A model generated the notes under the pieces. The model saw only the letters and a program-made list of their open reading frames with translations. It was not told where the DNA came from and ran no database searches. The position numbers and the translations under genes were made by a program. Shown piece after piece: positions 46,877-54,301 of a stretch of DNA of 64,000 nt (the stretch's first letter is position 1; each line of letters opens with the position of its first letter). Source of the DNA: an uncultured Chlamydiae bacterium (GTDB lineage Bacteria; Chlamydiota; Chlamydiia; Chlamydiales; CALBHK01); NCBI GenBank assembly GCA_937894565.1, contig CALBHK010000018.1, positions 1 through 64,000 of the forward strand, read 5' to 3'.

Positions 46877-49286
46877 TCTAGTCCTTAGACCAAGTCAAGA
46901 CAAAGCTATTGATTTGTGCCGTCAATCAATTGCCAATGGCAATAAAAGAGTCTTGCTATATGGGCCAACAGGTTTTGGAAAAACAGAGATAGCTATAAGT
47001 TTGTTAAGACAGTCGGCTGAAAAAAACAAAAGATCGGCAATTATCATGGATCGTGTTGTTCTGTGCCAGCAAACAAGTGTGAGACTTGATAAGTATGGTG
47101 TTGATCACGGCGTGATTCAGGCCGGTTCGTGGAGGTGGAGACCTCAAGAACGCATTCAGGTTTGCAGCGCTCAGACATTGGAAAAATTGGACTCTATTCC
47201 ATTATTTGATTTGCTGATAATTGATGAAGCTCACTGCCAGAGACAAGGGACAGTAGCATACATAAAGAACAATAATGTTCCAACAATAGGTCTTAGCGCA
47301 TCACCTTTTACCAAAGGTTTGGGGTCTGTTTATCAGGACATAATTACCCCAGTTACAACATCAGAACTTGTTGGTGAAGGCTCTCTTGTTCCATTGCGCG
47401 TATTCATATCGAAAGAAATTGATATGACAGATGCCAAGAAAGTAGCCGGTGAGTGGTCACAAAGTGAAGCAACACAGCGCGGGATAAAAATAACCGGCGA
47501 CATAGTAAGCGAGTGGGTCAAAAAAACTCATCAGATATTTGGTAAACCAGAAAAAACGATAGTGTTTTGTGCTGGCGTTGCCCATGGAGCTGATCTTCAA
47601 GACAAATTCGCACAGGCTGGATATAACTTTATTTCATTGAGTTACAAAGATGATGATGAATTTAAAGCTGAAGCAATAAAAGAATTTAGCAAGGAAGATA
47701 GCAGTATTCATGGACTTATTGCTACAGACATTCTTACAAAAGGCTTTGATGTTCCAGATGTAAAAATAGGGATATCAGCAAGGCCGTTTACTAAGTCATT
47801 TTCTTCACATGTGCAACAGATGGGCAGGGTAATGAGGGCGCATCCAGGCAAGGATTTTTCTTTATGGCTTTGTATTGCGAAGGGCAGCCGCGTTTTAACG
47901 GATGAAGGATTAATCCCCATTGACAAAGTAACCAAATCCCATAAAATATGGGATGGAGATAACTTTGTAAATCACGGTGGAGCAGTTTGCAATGGAATTC
48001 AAGAAGTCATCACATACCAAGGTCTTACGGCAACCGCAGGACACATTGTCCACACTACCGAAGGTTGGCGCACCTTTGGGGAGTGTGCCAACAAACAAAT
48101 CAGAATCACACAGACCGGAGTTGGTCGGAATCCAATACGGATCGGTGCGGATATACGACGCACAAGTTTTTTGGCTGGGCGCAAGGCAAAGGAGGTTTAT
48201 TCATGTTTTTTGCGAATGCGTGTCTTGTGGATATCGAAATTTGATTTCTTTATCAAATTTGCAGTCTGGAAAAACAAAAGGATGCAGGTCATGCAATCAG
48301 CCGGACCCAATTTATCCAATGTGGCTTTACAACAGAGTGCAGGCTATGAGAGCAAGGTGTTGTTCAAAATCATGCGATCAATATCAAGCTTACGGAGGAC
48401 GGGGGATAGAGTTCAGATTTTCTGGGGTAAAGCAAGGGACTATGTGGATTATGGAAAATCTCGGTTTGCCGAAGTTTTCGTCTGTTGCGGAAAGATCGAG
48501 AATACAATTAGACAGAGTAAACCCAAATGGACATTACGAACCTGGGAATTTGCGCTGGCTATCGGTGGAATTGAATCAGCAAAACAAGCGTGGGAATCAA
48601 AGTGTAGCAAGGATGCACAAATTCAGGATAGATTACCCGGATATTTTATATTCAGACAGCACATTGAAGCGTTTCTTTTGGGCTGGCATGACAGCAGAAC
48701 AAATAGTGGAAAGATACAGAAAGCCTTCAATAAAACCAAAAGGGAAGTATGGGACATACTCGATGCCGGACAAAACAATTGCTTCACTTGTGAGGGATTA
48801 TTAGTACACAATTGTCACTCAGGCAACTATCTAAGGTTTTTAGGCGACTGGGATGATCTTTATCACAACGGCGTATCCGAACTAGATGATGGCAAGGAAA
48901 AGCCTAAGCCAGAGCCAACAGACAAAGAAAAAGAATCCGCAAAATGTCCTAAATGTTCTCATTTATGGCCACATAGAACTGATATATGCCCATGTTGCGG
49001 CTATGTTAAACAGAAAAATAATGATGTTATTGTTAAGTCTGGTGAGTTGGTCGAGGTTGGCGATACATTAAAAAAAGAAGCTGACTATAGACGGTCATTC
49101 TTCCACCAGTTACTAACATATCAAGACTCTAAACCGCACTATAAGCCTAGCTGGGCTAGAGTTAAGTATCGAGAAAAGTTTGGTGAATGGCCTAGATTTG
49201 CGGAAGGTAGAGAGCCATTAACCGGCGGCGTAAGCGATTGGATTAAATCTAGGTTCATTAAATTTGCCAATAGGAAATCTAAATGA
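46869..49286 (+). CDS. SF2 (DEAD/DEAH-like) helicase interrupted by an intein
   Basis: 805 residues. Walker A GPTGFGKT near 32-39, DEAH at 119-122, motif III LSASPF, and motif VI QQMGRVMRAHPGKD near 317-330. Directly after SLWL an intein begins at Cys335 and ends His647-Asn648; the extein resumes Cys649-HSGNYLRFLGDWDD. A C-terminal zinc ribbon (CPKC near 693-696, CPCC near 707-710) and a WARVKYREKFGEWP domain follow. Without the intein the helicase is 491 residues. It should unwind DNA at phage forks with the adjacent primase. The reading frame is fully open through the intein. Confidence 0.93.
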   Translation: MSSLVLRPSQDKAIDLCRQSIANGNKRVLLYGPTGFGKTEIAISLLRQSAEKNKRSAIIMDRVVLCQQTSVRLDKYGVDHGVIQAGSWRWRPQERIQVCSAQTLEKLDSIPLFDLLIIDEAHCQRQGTVAYIKNNNVPTIGLSASPFTKGLGSVYQDIITPVTTSELVGEGSLVPLRVFISKEIDMTDAKKVAGEWSQSEATQRGIKITGDIVSEWVKKTHQIFGKPEKTIVFCAGVAHGADLQDKFAQAGYNFISLSYKDDDEFKAEAIKEFSKEDSSIHGLIATDILTKGFDVPDVKIGISARPFTKSFSSHVQQMGRVMRAHPGKDFSLWLCIAKGSRVLTDEGLIPIDKVTKSHKIWDGDNFVNHGGAVCNGIQEVITYQGLTATAGHIVHTTEGWRTFGECANKQIRITQTGVGRNPIRIGADIRRTSFLAGRKAKEVYSCFLRMRVLWISKFDFFIKFAVWKNKRMQVMQSAGPNLSNVALQQSAGYESKVLFKIMRSISSLRRTGDRVQIFWGKARDYVDYGKSRFAEVFVCCGKIENTIRQSKPKWTLRTWEFALAIGGIESAKQAWESKCSKDAQIQDRLPGYFIFRQHIEAFLLGWHDSRTNSGKIQKAFNKTKREVWDILDAGQNNCFTCEGLLVHNCHSGNYLRFLGDWDDLYHNGVSELDDGKEKPKPEPTDKEKESAKCPKCSHLWPHRTDICPCCGYVKQKNNDVIVKSGELVEVGDTLKKEADYRRSFFHQLLTYQDSKPHYKPSWARVKYREKFGEWPRFAEGREPLTGGVSDWIKSRFIKFANRKSK
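47871..48812 (+). other. Intein in the helicase, splicing domains split by an out-of-frame endonuclease gene
   Basis: 314 codons. Block A: CIAKGSRVLTDEGLIPIDKV. Block B: TAGH (Thr389, His392). C-terminal block: VWDILDAGQNNCFTCEGLLV then His647-Asn648, +1 nucleophile Cys649. All splicing residues are present. The central 200 or so residues of this frame (48110-48740) match no endonuclease and look like non-protein composition, while the +1 frame over the same bases encodes an HNH enzyme. Confidence 0.92.
47977..48804 (+). CDS. HNH homing endonuclease nested in the +1 frame of the helicase intein
   Basis: Open from GTG at 47977 to TAG at 48802-48804, 275 codons; the first 48 or so merely shadow intein block B, so translation may begin later (for example TTG at 48121) or by frameshifting. 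The protein has a Cys ribbon (CECVSC at 79-84, CRSC at 103-106), a SCDQYQAYGGRGIEF motif near 132-146 and LDRVNPNGHYEPGNLRW at 178-194. This is the GGRGI / LDR-x-N-x-x-G-x-Y-x-P-x-N-x-RW pattern of HNH homing endonucleases. It ends eight bases before the intein end. Real coding by motif content; expression route unknown. Confidence 0.85.
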   Translation: MEQFAMEFKKSSHTKVLRQPQDTLSTLPKVGAPLGSVPTNKSESHRPELVGIQYGSVRIYDAQVFWLGARQRRFIHVFCECVSCGYRNLISLSNLQSGKTKGCRSCNQPDPIYPMWLYNRVQAMRARCCSKSCDQYQAYGGRGIEFRFSGVKQGTMWIMENLGLPKFSSVAERSRIQLDRVNPNGHYEPGNLRWLSVELNQQNKRGNQSVARMHKFRIDYPDILYSDSTLKRFFWAGMTAEQIVERYRKPSIKPKGKYGTYSMPDKTIASLVRDY

Positions 49287-50113
49287 ACGATTTTATCCAA
49301 TTTGCATCTAGCCATGGCCTTGTTATTGACACGTTATCATTCAGCCGTATTGTTAGATGCGCTACCGAATCCAAACCAAATAAAAAGAATGGTGCTTATT
49401 TTTATGCTGGCGATTTTGGATGGGTTCAAGATCACGCGGTTCATGAGTCACCAGTCATATGGTTTTCTGGATCAATAAAAGACCACGGACAAGCAAAGCA
49501 AAAGATTAAAGAAAGAACAGCTAAATACTATCAATATCGCGCAAGGATTAACTCTGAGGCGGCAAAAAAATCTCAGTGGATATTGAGCCAATGCGAACTT
49601 AACTTGCATCCTTATCTAGCCAAAAAAGGTTTTGCAGAAATGAGCGCTAATGTTTGGTACAAGGATGATGAAAGTATTTTAGTTATTCCAATGTACAAAG
49701 GCGATTCAGTTGTCGGTTGCCAAATGATTAATGCCGAAGGGAATAAAAAATTCCTTTACGGGCAATCTTCTCAAGATGCTTATTTCCAGATTGGTAATGG
49801 AAATAGCGTTTTTTTTGTTGAGGGCTATGCATCAGGCTTAAGCCTTCACGTCATTCTCCAATCTCTTAAGATCAATCACACCATTTACGTTACGTTTTCC
49901 GCATCTAATTTAGGGCGGTTTGCAAAGCGCATGGATGGATTTGTGGTAGCTGATAACGATCATTCAGGTGTTGGTGAAAAAGTGGCACTAGATAGCGGCA
50001 AACGCTTCTGGATGCCTCCTGTAATAGGTTTTGATATCAATGATTACCATGTCAAATTTGGCGTGTTTAAAGTAACTCAAGAAATAAAGAAATTAATTTA
50101 CAGCAAGCCTTGA
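49283..50113 (+). CDS. DNA primase with Toprim domain
   Basis: 276 residues. ESILVIPMYKGDSVVGCQMI leads into a Toprim fold: FFVEGYASGLSLHVILQSL (motif E-G) near 170-190 and GFVVADNDHSGVGEKVALDSG (D-x-D) near 222-242, with FDINDYH at the end. The N-terminal part resembles phage primase-helicase N-termini (GWVQDHAVHESPVIWFSG). It primes DNA synthesis in concert with the helicase; their genes overlap by four bases. Confidence 0.85.
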   Translation: MNDFIQFASSHGLVIDTLSFSRIVRCATESKPNKKNGAYFYAGDFGWVQDHAVHESPVIWFSGSIKDHGQAKQKIKERTAKYYQYRARINSEAAKKSQWILSQCELNLHPYLAKKGFAEMSANVWYKDDESILVIPMYKGDSVVGCQMINAEGNKKFLYGQSSQDAYFQIGNGNSVFFVEGYASGLSLHVILQSLKINHTIYVTFSASNLGRFAKRMDGFVVADNDHSGVGEKVALDSGKRFWMPPVIGFDINDYHVKFGVFKVTQEIKKLIYSKP

Positions 50114-50379
50114 GGGCCGTACTCCACACGATAGTAAGCGCGGCACTCGGCGGCGTGGAATTATAGAGGAAACAAGTTGGAATCCCTGTTGTAGGGGGGG
50201 ATCATGCAGCGACATGACGAGCAAGCGTAAAAAAGGTGATACCGGAGACGGTGGGGATTGGTTGGCCGCCATATAAGGCAGCTTGCGTTAGTTTTGACTT
50301 GGGGACAATTTGGGCAAATTACACCGTAGTTCGGTTAGGGATATCACCTTAACCCCTACATTAGCCAGGATTTTAACTA
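50114..50379. other. Non-coding gap with GC-rich leader and hairpin
   Basis: 266 bases without a convincing gene. It is G-rich compared with its surroundings. A 20-codon ORF at 50214-50276 (MTSKRKKGDTGDGGDWLAAI) follows TAGGGGGGG. A hairpin GGTTAGG-GATATCA-CCTTAACC lies near 50333-50354. Candidate small RNA, origin or structured leader for the gene at 50380. Confidence 0.45.
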
Positions 50380-50580
50380 ATGAAAAGTGAAGAAAAAATA
50401 AAAATTAGTAAGCAGTTTGTGGATGATTTTGAATTGCTAATGAAACATTACAAATGCACTAAAGCAGAGATTGAAGAGTTAAAAACAAGGATAAAGAGTA
50501 GCAATGATATTTATGAGCAAGTTAGAAAATCATTTTTTGAGATTGCGTTAAGGATTAGGTGCATTCAGTCATATGAGTAA
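50380..50580 (+). CDS. Hypothetical coiled-coil protein
   Basis: 66 residues, mostly charged helix (EELKTRIKSSNDIYEQVRKS). Overlaps the next gene by eight bases. Function unknown. Confidence 0.6.
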   Translation: MKSEEKIKISKQFVDDFELLMKHYKCTKAEIEELKTRIKSSNDIYEQVRKSFFEIALRIRCIQSYE

Positions 50581-51025
50581 AGAAAAGATATTTTTTAAAG
50601 TACAAAAAGGTTGCTTGATGCCTGCTGACAACTACGCAGAATCGCGTTTACGAGCACGTAAATATAGCTTGAATGATTTGGTATTAGTAAGCATGTCAAA
50701 GCTTCGTAATCCGCGTTTTAATCGATTGCTGCACAAGATTGGTGGATTGGTTGTTGAAAATATCGAATCGTTTTGTAGTTATAAACCGCATGATGCACTA
50801 AAGCGGTTGCAGATCGAAGCAAATGCCGGATGTGATGAGTTAAAAGTTTTTTTACATGGCAAGTGGGAGCTGATGAGAATACCTAGCAGCTTGTCTTTTG
50901 AAAATATGGACGAAGGCGAATATCAAGAGGTGGCGAGAAAGATATGCCATTACTTGCATACTGAGTATTGGCCAAGCATGACTCCTGATGCAATTGAACA
51001 ATTAGCGAATCAATATGAGTTTTGA
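50573..51025 (+). CDS. Phage protein resembling DUF1367
   Basis: 150 residues: KGCLMPADNYAESRLRARKY at the start, KLRNPRFNRLLHKIGGLVVE in the middle, then HGKWELMRIPSSLSFENMDE and CHYLHTEYWPSM. The R-N-xx-F-N-xx-L-H-x-I-G pattern is that of DUF1367-type proteins of lambdoid replication/NinX regions. Function unknown. Confidence 0.65.
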   Translation: MSKEKIFFKVQKGCLMPADNYAESRLRARKYSLNDLVLVSMSKLRNPRFNRLLHKIGGLVVENIESFCSYKPHDALKRLQIEANAGCDELKVFLHGKWELMRIPSSLSFENMDEGEYQEVARKICHYLHTEYWPSMTPDAIEQLANQYEF

Positions 51026-51080
51026 TTGTTTTACTTTTTCTCTTGTAAGTAAAACATAGTTATTTTTATTTTACTTTCGT

Positions 51081-51362
51081 ATGAATTCTAAAAAACATCA
51101 TTTAGATAAGGTTGCTAGTACTGGTTGCGTGTTGTGTAGAGAGTATGACGGCCAACACGTATTAGGTCATGTTCATCATATCGCAGAAGGCAGCGAACCA
51201 AGAAGCGATTACATGACAGTTTGCTTGTGTGCGGATCACCATACCGGATCAAGTGGTGTTCATGGCATGGGAGTGAAGGCTTTTTGCAGGTTGTATCGAT
51301 TGCCTAACGAATACTGGCTGCTTGATTTGCAAAACAAATATTTAGCTATGGATCGGTTATGA
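51081..51362 (+). CDS. Ref-like / HNH-fold recombination nuclease
   Basis: 93 residues. HLDKVASTGCVLCREYDGQH then LGHVHHIAEGSEPRSD and VCLCADHHTGSSGVHGMGV, the Cys/His pattern of Ref (recombination enhancement function) RecA-dependent nucleases. Compact, as in phage nin-type regions. Overlaps the next gene by four bases. Confidence 0.78.
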   Translation: MNSKKHHLDKVASTGCVLCREYDGQHVLGHVHHIAEGSEPRSDYMTVCLCADHHTGSSGVHGMGVKAFCRLYRLPNEYWLLDLQNKYLAMDRL

Positions 51363-52174
51363 GTGACAAATTATTGCCATGTACATTCTACAAAGAGGTA
51401 AAGATGTTATCGATAGTTGATATAGCGACAGGTAATTTTGACCAGGCCATTAATGCTTTAAAGGCTATTGAAGCTGGAGAACATTCTTATGATCATGTTT
51501 CTACTATTCACGATAATGGTTTTAGGAGAGATAAAAGACCACAGCATAATATATATACGCCCCCACCAAGAATATCTGATGAAATTATAAGAGCGATTAG
51601 AGATGGCAGAAAGTCAGGTAAATCAATTGCTGAATTGTCTGAATTATTTAATTTCAATGAATCGTTTATATGCAAAATCACAACATGGGCCACTTATAAG
51701 AATTTAGACGCCGATCTAAAGAATGAATACATAGAATTTTATAGGCCAGCTAATGGTATTGATGTTAATAAAATATTGGCTGCTGGAAGGATGAGAAAAG
51801 AAGGTATCGGGCTTAGAGATATAGCTAAAAAATTAGGGATGCATTTGACGACAGTCTGTCGCATGTTTAATGGTGAAATAAGGTATCTAAAAAAATACTA
51901 TCTAGATGGCACGATCATAATTGAGCGTGCAAACTACAGAAATTATAGCTATGCAGGAAAGACCAATCCAAGATTTAGCATAGACCAAATAAGAGAAATT
52001 AGGAAATTAAGATTTAATGGAACGATATTAAAACATATCGCTGATAAGTTTTTTTGCAGCGAGTCTACTATTAGTCAAATTACTGTATGGAACGGTTACT
52101 ACGATATTGATCCAGAGTTGAAAGATATTTACTTGGCTAAGTATAAAAAAAGAGGCGAAAACAATGCAGCTTAG
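51359..52174 (+). CDS. Protein with three tandem helix-turn-helix modules
   Basis: 271 residues. Possible HTHs at KSGKSIAELSELFNFNESFI, GIGLRDIAKKLGMHLTTVCR and GTILKHIADKFFCSESTISQ. The first and third are followed by similar tails (TYKNLDADLKNEYIEFY and GYYDIDPELKDIYLAKY), showing an internal duplication. Such arrays occur as the DNA-recognition part of homing endonucleases, but no nuclease motif is visible. The start could be ATG 51404, which has GAGG upstream. Confidence 0.65.
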   Translation: MSDKLLPCTFYKEVKMLSIVDIATGNFDQAINALKAIEAGEHSYDHVSTIHDNGFRRDKRPQHNIYTPPPRISDEIIRAIRDGRKSGKSIAELSELFNFNESFICKITTWATYKNLDADLKNEYIEFYRPANGIDVNKILAAGRMRKEGIGLRDIAKKLGMHLTTVCRMFNGEIRYLKKYYLDGTIIIERANYRNYSYAGKTNPRFSIDQIREIRKLRFNGTILKHIADKFFCSESTISQITVWNGYYDIDPELKDIYLAKYKKRGENNAA

Positions 52175-52616
52175 AAAATACTTGGACTTTGTTGTAAACG
52201 TAAAAGCTGTTCCGCAATCCAGACCAAGAGGAACCGCTGCTGGTGGATTTATTAGATTCTATAAGCCATCTAATAATAAAGAATATGAAAAGATAATTTC
52301 TGATACTGCTTTAGATGTAATGCTTGAGTATGGGATAAGCAAGCCTACGGAATTGCCGGTTCACTTGGATGTTGTTGTGATTAAAAGGCCACCTGACTCA
52401 TGGTCGAATTGGAGAAAAAAACAAGCATGTGATAAAGAGATACTTCCGGTAGTTAAGCCTGATGTAAGTAATTATTACAAGCTGGTTGAGGATGCGTTGA
52501 ATAAGGTTGTGTATGAGGATGATTCGCAGGTAATAACTCATTCAGGTGGAAAATTTTACGGTAAGGAAGATCTAGTTATTGTGGAGGTGTCTGTTTATGA
52601 CGGAGTCAGAGCTTAG
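52164..52616 (+). CDS. rusA: RusA-family Holliday-junction resolvase (phage A)
   Basis: 150 residues. FVVNVKAVPQSRPRGTAAGG at the N-terminus, LPVHLDVVVIKRPPDSWSNW in the middle and KPDVSNYYKLVEDALNKVVY with EDDSQV: the P-D-x-x-N-xx-K and DD metal residues of RusA. It resolves recombination intermediates created by ERF/YqaJ. Distinct from phage B's RusA at 41378. Confidence 0.9.
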   Translation: MQLRKYLDFVVNVKAVPQSRPRGTAAGGFIRFYKPSNNKEYEKIISDTALDVMLEYGISKPTELPVHLDVVVIKRPPDSWSNWRKKQACDKEILPVVKPDVSNYYKLVEDALNKVVYEDDSQVITHSGGKFYGKEDLVIVEVSVYDGVRA

Positions 52617-52821
52617 CGATGCTTATCAGTCAATGTTTGTTGATAACGATAAGAGGATATCGATGACTATAGCTGAAGATAGTTATGCTGAGGTTATTGT
52701 TTTTATTAATGACAATAATACTAATAAATGTATAGCGCTTACTTATAAAGATTTGTGGAAGATACTGGGGAAAGTTGAAGGTTGCGTTAAAAATTTTGAG
52801 CAAGGAAAACTTATGCATTAA
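52597..52821 (+). CDS. Hypothetical protein
   Basis: 74 residues from MTESELSDAYQSMFVDNDKR; GGAGG lies upstream inside rusA's end. Alpha/beta with YAEVIVFINDNNTNKCIALT. Function unknown. Confidence 0.58.
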   Translation: MTESELSDAYQSMFVDNDKRISMTIAEDSYAEVIVFINDNNTNKCIALTYKDLWKILGKVEGCVKNFEQGKLMH

Positions 52822-52870
52822 CAATATAAGCAGATCAAATGTTATTGATTTTAAAGTATAATATAGCTCT

Positions 52871-53317
52871 ATGAAGATAACCATTGAAAATTTGAACTTG
52901 GAAGTAAAGGGGTCTGAAGATGTAATTCAGGCTGTTTTTAATTTAACTGAAGAGGTTAGTAAGCTTATGTCTCAAGTAGATGATTTGAATGTAAAGATTG
53001 ATGCGTTGACTGCTCAGGTTGCTAAGGTTGATGCTGAGATAACCACAAAGACAGCGCAACTGGAAGCTGCTATTGCTGAACGTGATGCAGCTATGGCTGT
53101 TAAAGATGCGGCTATTGCAGAGAAAGACCAGGCAATCGTTGAGAAAGATGTCGCGTTATCAGAGCGCGATGCAATGATTACTTCTTTGAATGAAGCGATT
53201 GCATTACTGCAAGAACAATTGGCTAATGGTAGCGTGGACCTAACGCCTGTTATCGATAAGCTGACAGTGTTGGGAAACGCGATTCAAGCAGTGGACGACA
53301 AAAATCCAGACGCTTAA
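52871..53317 (+). CDS. Coiled-coil protein with Ala-rich heptads
   Basis: 148 residues. MKITIENLNLEVKGSEDVIQ, then a long parallel-type coiled coil from about 35 to 115 with runs such as AAIAERDAAMAVKDAAIAEK, and a short end domain (VDLTPVIDKLTVLGNAIQAV). Possibly a structural or scaffold-like accessory protein; function unknown. Followed by a terminator. Confidence 0.6.
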   Translation: MKITIENLNLEVKGSEDVIQAVFNLTEEVSKLMSQVDDLNVKIDALTAQVAKVDAEITTKTAQLEAAIAERDAAMAVKDAAIAEKDQAIVEKDVALSERDAMITSLNEAIALLQEQLANGSVDLTPVIDKLTVLGNAIQAVDDKNPDA

Positions 53318-53344
53318 TTTGTTTAACCATAAACAAATCAATAA

Positions 53345-53375
53345 AAGCTTTAGCTCAAAAGGCTAAGGCTTTTTT
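53345..53375 (+). terminator. Rho-independent terminator
   Basis: AAGCTTTAGCT pairs with GGCTAAGGCTT (two G-U pairs) around the loop CAAAA, followed by T6. It separates the coiled-coil gene from the Q-like gene. Confidence 0.82.
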
Positions 53376-53377
53376 AC

Positions 53378-53740
53378 ATGACGCGCGCGATAATAGTTAA
53401 TAGATTATTAAGGTGGGCTAGATGGCGCTTAGGTAGCGGCGTACATCTTGGTTTTAATAAACAGGTAAGCTTCTTGCGGTTAACGCCACCATCAACGGTT
53501 GGACATGATGTGTTGTTAGAGCGTGATTGCATGGAGACAGATGCGGCATTTAATGCGCTACCTTTACTACATCAATCAGTCATAAGATTAGAGTTCTTAA
53601 CTGATGTGCGTAAGGACGAAGATAAAGCGCGTTGTGTTGGCATAAGCATACGAAGCTTTAGGCAATACAGGAACGACGCATATGACAAGATTGATAATAT
53701 TATCTATGATATGTATGCAAAAGAAGATATGGTAAACTAA
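53378..53740 (+). CDS. Q-like late antiterminator / sigma70 region-4-like protein
   Basis: 120 residues. NRLLRWARWRLGSGVHLGFN at the N-terminus and LLHQSVIRLEFLTDVRKDED followed by ARCVGISIRSFRQYRNDAYD, a HTH like that of lambdoid Q or RinA-type late activators. It is immediately followed by a terminator and the packaging genes, the usual site of Q action. Function inferred from motif plus position. Confidence 0.75.
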   Translation: MTRAIIVNRLLRWARWRLGSGVHLGFNKQVSFLRLTPPSTVGHDVLLERDCMETDAAFNALPLLHQSVIRLEFLTDVRKDEDKARCVGISIRSFRQYRNDAYDKIDNIIYDMYAKEDMVN

Positions 53741-53783
53741 AGTCACATTTATTAATCGTCGCGGATAGATAGATGTACTAACG

Positions 53784-53812
53784 AAAGCCGGGTGTAACAG
53801 CCTGGCTTTTTT
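53784..53812 (+). terminator. Terminator between the Q-like gene and the late genes
   Basis: AAAGCCGGG-TGTAACAG-CCTGGCTTT followed by TTT. In lambdoid layout this would be the tR'-like terminator that Q overcomes. Confidence 0.82.
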
Positions 53813-53883
53813 GCTTTATAAATACTTGATTTCAATGCAGCTTTTTGGTATAAGTATGTTAAGGTTTATTTAATAAGCATTAG

Positions 53884-54192
53884 ATGCAGCGCTTAAGTGC
53901 ACACAGACGCGGATATAACAGAATGTGGCAGCGCGAGAGAGATGCTTTTCTAAAAGACAATCCGCTTTGTTTATACTGCGAAGATCGTGGGATAATAACA
54001 GCGTCTAATGTAGTCGATCATAGAACACCTCATCGAGGTAACTTCGAAGTATTCTGGGACAGAAGCAACTGGGTGCCATGTTGCAAGCAATGTCACGATT
54101 CATTTAAACAACGTAAAGAGAAAGGCGGAATAGACACAGCGTGTGATGTTAATGGTGTTCCGTTGGACGTCGATCATCATTGGAATAAATAA
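53884..54192 (+). CDS. Packaging-associated HNH endonuclease (HK97 gp74-like)
   Basis: 102 residues. WQRERDAFLKDNPLCLYCED, NVVDHRTPHRGNFEVFWDRS and NWVPCCKQCHDSFKQRKEKG hold the HNH and two CxxC pairs. HNH proteins in this position, just before terS/terL, assist cos cleavage by terminase. Ribosome-binding site is weak. Confidence 0.9.
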   Translation: MQRLSAHRRGYNRMWQRERDAFLKDNPLCLYCEDRGIITASNVVDHRTPHRGNFEVFWDRSNWVPCCKQCHDSFKQRKEKGGIDTACDVNGVPLDVDHHWNK

Positions 54193-54196
54193 AAAT

Positions 54197-54225
54197 TAGC
54201 ACGTGGGGTGGGTCAAAAGTTTGGT
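54197..54225. other. Candidate cos/packaging site
   Basis: CACGTGGGGTGGGTCAAAAG followed by TTTGG, a G-rich stretch in an AT-rich gap between the HNH and small terminase genes. G-rich segments at this place in HK97-like phages often include the cos cleavage site. Assigned by position and composition only. Confidence 0.35.
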
Positions 54226-54301
54226 TGTTAAGACGCTGAGACCGCGCGCCTAATCGTGTTTTGCTAAATATTGATAATAATTGATCAAAAGTTGAACAAA
54301 T

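Noticed and set aside
47977..48804. Treating the +1-frame ORF as a meaningless shadow
   Set aside because: It contains ordered, family-specific HNH motifs over more than 100 residues, whereas the overlapping helicase frame in that stretch does not resemble any domain.
46869..49286. Helicase pseudogene broken by an insertion
   Set aside because: The frame is continuous and the junctions are exact intein borders (Cys1, His-Asn, +1 Cys), so splicing rather than inactivation is expected.
50214..50276. Annotating the 20-codon ORF as a gene
   Set aside because: It is short and unsupported by homology; the G-rich upstream run may be structural rather than a ribosome-binding site.
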